Positions 56,274 to 64,000 of a DNA stretch of 64,000 nt are shown here, piece by piece; positions within the stretch are counted from its first letter, which is position 1; each line of letters opens with the position of its first letter. The DNA comes from Pleurodeles waltl. Lineage: Eukaryota; Chordata; Amphibia; Caudata; Salamandridae. The DNA lies in contig NC_090446.1 in NCBI RefSeq assembly GCF_031143425.1, positions 1,025,933,066-1,025,997,065 of the forward strand. The letters are read 5' to 3'. The position numbers and the translations under genes were made by a program. Under the pieces are notes generated by a model. It made no database searches. It saw nothing but the letters and a program-made list of their open reading frames with translations, and had not been told where the DNA came from.

Positions 56274-58457
56274 TTAGTGTCAAATAATGGAGATCCTGGC
56301 ATCTACAAACCATTACTTTCCCTGACACTCCTGTGGTGCATTTAACTGCACCATATGTACATAGAATTATCATGCAGGTGTTTTGTTGCTTTACACCTCC
56401 ATGACCATATGGGGCTGCATGACACAGTATTCTGCATCTGAGGGGCATACGATGGTTGTTGAGTTGCCATCCCATTGTGACATTCATAGCTTTTGAGCCT
56501 GCCCCAGATGTTGAAGACATCTAACTCATTCTTGCCGCAAACAGGCTGGCAACTGTCCAGGGATTATGTGAGTCTTCCGAAGTGTTGAGGAATGCCTTGA
56601 CGCAATCTTGTTTCAAATTACTAAAATGTGTGTGCCATTACAAGGCACACACACTTGAGCTATTATGCCATGGCAGTTTACTTATGTTTATTAAGTTGTT
56701 CCTACCTGCACATTAACTGATTGAAATTACGCGGATGTCTTGCCAATACTGTGCAGCCAGTCATTGTTGCCACGGTATTCCATCAATTTTCCAGGAAGGG
56801 ATACCAACATGTGCATTGGCATTTGGCTCAATGTAGACACAACTGCACTCTGATGCCTGTGTTGGTGCAGATTTATGAGTAATGTGCTAGTGCTGGTGCA
56901 GATGCAGGCCTGCCCCATACTGTCAGTAAAACACGGCAGGCCTGTGGTACAAATTCAGCATGTGTGGGGGATATTAGACACATTTTGGGGTGTATATTAT
57001 AAACAATGTACAGAGAGAGAAAAGTGCCAGTACTCTGGACCCAGTGTATACTCAAGCTCCCTTAAATGGCATTGGCCAATGGCACAAAGGGGCAGATTCA
57101 ATATAAGTGATGCTGCACCAAGTGCATCACTACAGTGCTTATGGTCCTTAGTGTACCCCTTTCTCCCGCCATGTGTGCACCTTCTGAACCATACGGTGCC
57201 GCATGGTACAGGTAGAAACAAAAATATTGGCACAACTTCTGCTGAGTACATAGGGGCCTATCATATACAATGATATGCCCCCTTATAGCACCTGCTCTGA
57301 GCAGCCATTCAAAGTGCAGGAAATATGGCAATAGACTGTTCCCAGAGCCATGTACTTTAGCCCCCCATATAGGTGTAGGGCCCCCCTTCCATACATGATG
57401 TCTGGCGCAGGCTTCATGTTGTGCTGGTCTAAACTGAGCGGTGCTATGCATGCACTGCACCACTTTGTTATGATTTCACAGGGAAGTTGGCACTTCATTG
57501 GAGGAGAAGTTCTTAGACATCCTGCATCCTGAGGGCCTGACAGGAATACGTGGGGGAGTGGAGTTGGGTAAGTCACAACACTGAAAACGTCTCCATAGAG
57601 TTCTGTCTTGCATGCTCACTGCTCACCTTTTGACATATTACCAGCTAACACACTCACCACCCCTGTGTCATACTGTCCAAATACTCCTTCCTGACATTCA
57701 ACATGTAAAGTGAACTCACCCGGGGGCACAGTGTCTGTGAATGGCGTTGGTAGTACAGGGACTGACAGCACTACAACTCCCAGCAGGTATTGTTCCACCA
57801 TTTAGAAAACTAGAACAGTGTACCATGATTAAAATAGCCTTGAATGTCAACAACACAATCAACTAGATCCACCTGAATGATCCTCGATTGTACAGTCAAG
57901 AGCAATGACAGCAATGCAATGGGCATCTGCCGGTACAATACTACCAACACACAGCTACAGCTGTGTCCTTTGCCAAAATGGCCCTTTTACCTCCCATCGC
58001 CCATTGAAATATACTCACCGGGGGGACTTCACATAGCTGCAGTGTGCTGTATTAGGTGTTACATGATAAGTATGGCCAGATACAATGGTCACTCCTAAGC
58101 TGATGGACAGATCAGTTTCCACTTCACGTCCTGTAGTAGTCTGGTGACTCCATACTGAATTACTGTTACCAGGGAGGTAACATGAACAATATAAAGCTAC
58201 ACGGCAGACAAAATATGTGTCCATCAACAGACAGCCAACTGCTAAGCTAATCTGATATCTTGTAGCAAGGTGTATGATATAGAAAATGTCTGTATCTTAC
58301 ATAGCTGTACAACAGATATGAAAGCAGATGTTACTGTCATATAAGGGGATCAAGCAAAGCCACTCCGTACTTGGCTCAAAGCATATCTACCAACTACAAG
58401 GTTTAAAACCATATGTTGCATTACAATCTGTAACTGTCTGTTCCACTTCTTAAACAG
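56274..58457. other. No gene seen: border between Harb-B2 and Harb-C2
   Basis: No supported frame. A short palindromic piece (57252-57287, GGGGCCTATCATATAC... ATGATATGCCCCC) may be a terminus remnant. The right end of Harb-B2 and the left end of Harb-C2 should lie here but were not found. Confidence 0.35.
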
Positions 58458-59563
58458 GTCACCTACCCATTGTGGCCATGGAGAGCACACCTGAGACTGT
58501 CACTTCCCCCCCGAATGACTCCCTCAGTAAGGGCCACTTCCCCCCAGATGAAGCCCTCAGTGAACAACCCTGCATATGAAGACATTGAGGATGACTCTAG
58601 CCCCTTTGGGACACCTGGTCAGTTTACAACTGTCAGCATCACCCTGCCTACATCGATTCCTCCCAGCATTGTTGCACCTACAATTCAAGCAACCAGTTGC
58701 CCCAATCCTGTGTTCTGAGGACAGTTACAACCACCATGTGCCCCCCAGTACAGGTACCAGAGTCACCACTCACAAAAACTGACAATGAAGAACCTGGCAC
58801 CAGTGGGAGTGGGCAAACTGGGCCAAGGTCACAGGCACGTGGAGGCAGGGTGCGAGGGAGGGATGGTGTGGGCCAGCAGACAGAGGCTCCTAGGGATACG
58901 ACTGGCCAGGACACCATCTCCCAATTCTTGGAAGCCAATTCTTGGAAGCCAATTCTTGGAAGCCTACCAACAGTCCCATGGCATGATGGGCCAGGTACTT
59001 GCCATGATGGAGTAGATAAAGCAGCTGCAGATAGAGAACCACCAGGAAGTCATGCAAAAGTGGGAACCTCACAATGCCAACATGGCCTCCCTAACAAGGA
59101 TGCTGAGAGACATTAATACCACCCTGAGTAGGTTAGGTCGACAGCAGCAGACCCCTTCCATTGGACATTTATCATCAGCCCCTTCTACATCTGTGGCAGC
59201 CAGTGGAGGAATGGAGGCTCTGCAAGTGGAAAGACATGTCTCAGACACTAGAAACTCTGTAGCAGAAGAACCCCCCGCAAGTGTGGACATTCACCAAAAC
59301 ATCCAGGAGGAGCTGATGCCAAGACTTCAACCACTGCCAGTAAGTGATCCTCTACTCATCAGTTCCCCTTGTGTGTCAAAGACGCACCATGTTGACTATC
59401 TTACAACCACTCTCCAATTTCCAATGGTACAAGGACACTGGACTTGACTCCAAATGATGTAGCAGCTACCCTGATGATTACATCCACCATGAGTGAACCC
59501 TTCAATGTGTGCACTGTGTGATTTGATCCCAATCCTATTTTTTCCTGTGCATTTGTTAATAAA
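58458..59563 (+). pseudogene. Harb-C2 Myb-T gene, exon 2 and poly(A) signal
   Basis: After acceptor 'taaacag' the exon reads 'GHLPIVAMESTPETVTSPPN' with stops, then 'TDNEEPGTSGSGQTGPRSQA', and in other frames 'AYQQSHGMMGQVLAMME', 'QKWEPHNANMASLTRMLRDI', 'NTTLSRLGRQQQ'. The helical part matches Myb-T of Harb-A ('GAYHHSQETMGTVLAKFQ', 'INTTLVTI'). A 14-bp triplication (58921-58962) shifts the frame. AATAAA is at 59558-59563. It converges on the minus-strand transposase at 60619, as in Harb-A. Exon 1 with the DNA-binding domain was not found. Confidence 0.65.
58921..58962 (+). repeat. 14-bp tandem triplication
   Basis: Three perfect copies of CCAATTCTTGGAAG inside the Myb-T exon. The extra 28 bases change the reading frame. 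Confidence 0.95.
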
Positions 59564-60618
59564 CACAACTAAATCACATATCAAGTTTGGAATCGTTATT
59601 CAGCTATGGTGAACAGTTAACTCTGAAATTTTTGCTAACTTGATATAGACCTATCTACCAATTCTGTTAAGGGCCATCTCACATGTACTCTAAATTCTGG
59701 CTTAGATCAATGTACAATTATACAAATGAACACACTCCTATTCCCATTTATTGCACCTTCCTGCACATAGGTTGACAACATGCCAAAGATCACACAGTGT
59801 AGTACAGCTACACAATTCAATGACTCAGCATAGGTGTGAAAAATAAGCAACCCACAGACTTTCTCTATCAGTCTTTGTCTATCTAAGTGGGCAAATAGAT
59901 TGGTTCAATATGTCATCAGCTATTGCCTTATCACATACCTATACCATACCTCCACATTACTCTATCCTATATTGCAGACAGAGGTCATTACAACTGTAGA
60001 CATGTTACTCACCTCAGTCAGTCTTGACACACATGCACAGTGGCCTGCAATGAAGAAACACAGTGACAGCTACATACAAGTTAAATAGTATCATTGTCAA
60101 ACCATTGAGAAATGTGTCAGAGATACAAGATCATATACGTGACACCATTGGACTGGGATAACATGACACACAGGTCTATTGTGTGGATCAGAACACAACC
60201 ATCCTACTGTCCTGACAGTCTGGGCATGGAATTCAGATACCACCAAAATTATGCCATACAGTACCTGGATCTGTTCATGTTCACTTCAAATGTCAGACCT
60301 GTAAATCCCACCTTCCTGTGACACAATTAAGAATTTACCACATGAGGATGACTTTGTGAAGAAATCTGCAAAGTAAAAATGTCACACAAAAGGTTTAGGC
60401 AGGTAATGGTAATGGAGACATATAAAGGCATGCCCCAAATACAATGGTAACACTGATTGTGTAGTGTAACAGCCTTAGTCACAACTCCATGTACAAAATT
60501 GCATGCACACCTGAGAAATGTCCTGCTAAGCAGCTGATGAGCTGTCTGATGGTCATACAAAGCCCCTTCTCAATAATCCACTGAGTCTAGTTTTTTAACA
60601 GACAACACATAGCTACAG
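59564..60618. other. No gene seen: convergent 3' region of Harb-C2
   Basis: Spacer between the Myb-T poly(A) signal and the transposase stop. A/T-rich, no repeat recognised. Confidence 0.45.
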
Positions 60619-60996
60619 TCAGTTGAAGTGCTTATTTATGAGATCTGCCAGGATGTCTCCACCTTCATCCTCATCGCTGTCATTCTCACTTGGCATTGAT
60701 GCATTCTCACCCACTGGAACTGCTGGCTCCTCCTCATCTGGTATAAATGGTATCTGATGTCTCAGGGCAAGGTTGTGGAGTATGCAGCAGGCAACAATGA
60801 TTTGACTCACTTTGGTGGGTGAGTAGAGGAGGGCTCCACCAGACCTATCAATGCAACGAAATCTAGCCTTTAGGAGCCCAAAAGTCCGCTCCACGACATG
60901 TCCTTCCATGGGCCTCATTGAAGCAAACTTCCCCTTGCGCGGTTGGGTACCTCACTGGTGTCAACAACAAGGGATGGCTTGGGTAGCCAGAATCCC
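60619..60996 (-). pseudogene. Harb-C2 transposase, last exon
   Basis: After acceptor 'ccttacag': 'GDSGYPSHPLLLTPVRYPTA', 'QGEVCFNEAHGRTCRGADF', then a one-base frame change into 'VVERTFGLLKARFRCIDRSG' (third catalytic Glu), 'KVSQIIVACCILHNLALRHQ', and an acidic end 'ENDSDEDEGGDILADLINKH', stop at 60619. Closest in the window to the Harb-C1 copy ('GEVCFNEAH'). The first-exon parts with both Asp residues are missing. Confidence 0.85.
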
Positions 60997-62015
60997 CTGT
61001 AAGGAATTGTTTAATGTCTGCAAATATGAATCTTGGACATCCTTATATTTGGCAGCAGACATGAGATACTGACACACATCACATATATGACTTACCAACC
61101 AGCCAAGCCCTCTCTGTGTACTGTTGTGTTATCAGCAGTGGGATATTGCTGCTCCAAATGGTCTCTTACGTGGAGGGTGTGACCACCATTTCATACTTCA
61201 TCTCTCAATTGACTTGTGACACTAAAGACACCTATGTGGTGCAGGTGCGATAGTTCACAAACACATGTGAGTTGTATTGTAAGTGTATCTAGGCTTGTGG
61301 CTTGTATCATGGTAGGTGTACCTGTAATGTTAGCAATACATGTGCTTTAGCTCTGAGATTCCTCCACAGGCAGATGTAAGGCTTGCCATGGCGGATGTGT
61401 GTGTAGTGATGTTTCCACTCAGTCAATGGCCTATTAATGGAGTAATTGCATGGTTAGGTAGGTCAGATTGTCACCTTTCTTCACAGCATAGTTGTCCACA
61501 AGTCAGGTATAGTCTTTTTGACATCTTATGGTTGTGTGTGGGACATAGGTCTAATTTTACTTGGCCCTTACTTGACTGATAACATTTGTTTACAGAAGAC
61601 CAATGACCTGGATGACTTAGTCCACATTGCATTTTCAATTTTTGATACATCACTATTGGTGAATGTGGGTGTGCCATGCATTCTGGCTCCTTAATCGAAA
61701 ATAGGTATGCATGGCAATTTGAGTTGTAACAGGCTTCCATATCTCCATGGTGTATGGCTGTAACTGTGTGGAATGAAGAAATTGTGCTTGTCTGCGCTAG
61801 ACTTGCTTGTATTTACTTTACAACATCTCATAGTCTGGTATATTTGTATGTGTTGAGTATGTGTTTTTGATCAGTGGTAAGCAATTTAACATTCCTAAAC
61901 TATTGTTTGATTTGGTGCTTAACTACATTGTTGTGTATAGGGACCATGTATCACGTGGCAAAGTCACTTTGTCATGGTATGGTCAGTGTGATTGGTCAAC
62001 TTCATTCATGGTATT
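60997..62015. other. Harb-C2 remnant without recognised exons
   Basis: The transposase exon 2 and Myb-N exons 1-2 expected here by comparison with Harb-C1 are deleted or too decayed to see. Confidence 0.4.
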
Positions 62016-62586
62016 GTAGTGGCCACTCCCTAGTGGTGGCGGACCCATCTGGGACCACCCCAGTACCATCTCTATCTGCTACCCTCCATTCTATCGCCGC
62101 CCTCCCTGTAGCTCCCCACCCAGTTGGCCGTGCCTGTCCACTCAAGAGGGTAGGCGTCTCCTTTGCTGCAGGCACCTCTCCCGCAGCCTCAGTTAGCTCT
62201 GCTGCCCTCTGTGAGGAGGCTATTGACCTCCTCCTGAGGTCAATCTCTGTGGGTCAGTGGACCATCGTGAATACCATCCAGTGACTGACAACTCAAATAC
62301 AACAGAGCTATCCATTCCTTGAAGGCATTCACGGTGCACTGGCTGGCCTACAGAGATCTTTTCAGGCTCTGACCTCCACACTGACGGCAGCCAGTTACCC
62401 CTTGCCTAGTGTCCCTCCAACTTCCTCTACCCAGTCCGAATCCTGCCTTCCCGACCCAGCCAAAGAACACAAACAGACAGGCAGGCATGCATCCACCTCA
62501 CCAGCCAAGGGTAGCGCAGACAAACACAAGCACCACAAAGACGTACCACTGATATGCACACTAACAACAACCACCTGTAGAAACAG
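62016..62586 (+). pseudogene. Harb-C2 Myb-N exon 3
   Basis: The + frame reads 'SGHSLVVADPSGTTPVPSLS', 'PHPVGRACPLKRVGVSFAAG', 'EEAIDLLLRSISVGQWTIVN', stop, then 'GIHGALAGLQRSFQALTSTL' and a Ser/Pro-rich part with 'KHKHHKD'. It is sister to 19890-20300 of Harb-C1 and to the helical part of Myb-N in Harb-A1. It is cut at 62586 by a Gyp-1 LTR. Confidence 0.7.
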
Positions 62587-64000
62587 TGTTAGAAATGGGG
62601 TTCTTGGTTGACAGTCAGATTACCCCCTGTTCAAGCAAGGACCCTCACTCTAGTCAGGGTAAAAGAGAATCATCCTCAGCTAACCCCTGCTTACCCCCTT
62701 GGTAGCTTGGCAGAGCAGTAGGCTTAACTTCAGCGTGCTAGGTGTAAAGTATTTGTACCAACACACACAGTAACTCAATGAAATCACTACAAAATGACAA
62801 AACACCAGTTTAGAAGAATAGGAAATATTTATCTAAACATAACAAGACCAAAACGACAAAAATCCAGCATACACGAGTCAAGTTATGAATTTTTTGAGAT
62901 TACACTCAAAAATAGTGCTTAGAAGCAAACATGCTTGGATGAGATGTTAACACGGCGTCGTGACGGAGTCATTCCCAACAAGCCGACACCAGCGGCGCCG
63001 GACACGGAGTCGTGTACACCCCCAAGTACAGTACCTTTGGTGAAGAGTGAAAACAAGCCGATGCGTGAAGTCGGGGATCGTGGCGTCTGTGCGAAACGTT
63101 GAATCCGTGCACTTCGAGCGTCGTCGGTCACGACGTGGTGTGGCGGGTTCCACGGAGTCGCAGACTTCAGCGGGGCTGCAGCGCCGTCGGGCCTGCGAAG
63201 AGCGTTGCGTTCCAGCGCAGGTCACGGCGTCGGGTGCAGGCGGCGTCACCGGATTCAGCAGCGGGGTCGGTCCGGAGTCTTCCGAAGTCGATTTCCTTGG
63301 ATTTCTACCAGCTTTCCTTTCAAGGGTCCAGGGACTGGATAGGGCACCACTTGTCAGAGCAGGAGTCTCTCCAGAGACTCCAGGTGCTGGCAGAGAGAAG
63401 TCTTTGCTGTCCCTGAGACTTCAAACAACAGGAGGCAAGCCCTAACTCAAGCCCTTGGAGATTTCTTCACAAGATGGAAGGCACACAAAGTCCAGTCTTT
63501 GCCCTCTTACTCTGGCAGAAGCAGCACTGCAGGAAAGCTCCACAAAGCACAGTCACAGGCAGGGCAGCACTTCTTCCTCAGCTATCAGCTCTTCTCCAGG
63601 CAAAGGTTCCTCTTGGTTCCAGAAGTGTTTCTCAAGTCTGTAGATTTGGGTGCCCTTCTTATACCCATTTTAGTCTTTGAAGTCACCTTTCTTCAAAGGG
63701 GACTCACACCTACTTTTGAAATCCTGCCTTGCCCAGGCAAGGCCTCAGACACACACCAGGGGGTTGGAACCAGCATTGTCAGAGGCAGGCACAGTCCTTT
63801 CAGATGAGAGTGACCACTCCACCCCTCCCTCCTAGCAGAGATGGCTAATCAGGAAATGCAGGTTACACCCCAGCTCCCTTTTGTGTCACTGTCTAGTGTG
63901 AGGTGAAAAACAACCCAACTGTCAAACTGACCCAGACAGGGAATCCACAAACACGGCAGAGTCACAGAATGGTTTAAGCAAGAAAATGCCCACTTTCTAA
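62587..64000 (-). repeat. Gyp-1 LTR, truncated by the window end
   Basis: TGTTAGAAATGGGG onward, very similar to 23087-24500 over the whole visible length, including the CpG-rich block (about 62950-63290). No primer site is seen next to 62587. Whether it is a solo LTR or the 3' LTR of a longer element cannot be told here. Confidence 0.9.

Noticed and set aside
61072..62000. Missing transposase exon 2 of Harb-C2
   Set aside because: Read in all frames for 'LASGSFQ'- or 'GAIDGTH'-like strings; none seen.

Overview
The window is repeat-derived from end to end. I find no host gene, rRNA, tRNA gene or CRISPR array. It looks like intergenic DNA of a giant-genome salamander, most likely a newt. Three things point there: many large PIF/Harbinger DNA transposons, Ty3/Gypsy elements with LTRs over 2 kb, and a ~321-bp satellite carrying a hammerhead ribozyme of the newt 'satellite 2' type. 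Pleurodeles waltl, known for a Harbinger-rich genome, is a good guess, but the species is inference. Family names used here (Harb-A, B, C; Gyp-1, Gyp-2; LTR-3) are local labels.

Layout. 1-547: 3' end of a Gypsy element (Gyp-1). 519-6052 and 19851-21010: one decayed Harbinger (Harb-C1), split by a 13.8-kb Harbinger (Harb-B1, 6053-19850) that landed in an exon with a TTA target duplication. 21906 onward: a second Harb-B (B2). It holds a solo Gyp-1 LTR (23087-25183), a 0.9-kb MITE (26437-27344), the whole Gypsy element Gyp-2 (27635-53513, target duplication TCTAT) and a 0.6-kb MITE (55672-56273). Gyp-2 itself contains a LINE fragment, Harb-A1 (32936-40871, carrying a tRNA-derived SINE), and in its 5' LTR a solo LTR (LTR-3, 42068-52153, target duplication TCACC) that hosts Harb-A2 (43342-52043). 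The deepest nest is four levels: B2 > Gyp-2 > LTR-3 > A2. 58458-62586: fragments of another C-type Harbinger (C2). 62587-64000: another Gyp-1 LTR, cut by the window end.

How the genes work together. Harb-A has an unusual three-gene plan, visible in both copies. The HARBI1-like DDE transposase (+) has a tiny first exon encoding an arginine-rich N terminus, then a ~4.4-kb intron, then two exons with the D, D and E residues. Inside that intron, on the opposite strand, lies a Myb/SANT-like gene (here Myb-N) with its own introns and a long Ser/Pro/Thr/Lys-rich tail. A second Myb-like gene (Myb-T) lies tail to tail with the transposase. Harb-C remnants keep the same order. In known Harbinger systems transposase and Myb-like protein act together; here each element appears to supply two Myb-like partners. 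All copies are broken by stops, frameshifts or deletions, so the window is a fossil record of the system, not an active set.

The other notable system is the satellite at 6689-7294 in an intron of the Harb-B1 Myb gene. Its minus strand contains two complete hammerhead cores exactly 321 nt apart, with the two-base-pair stem III typical of newt satellite 2.
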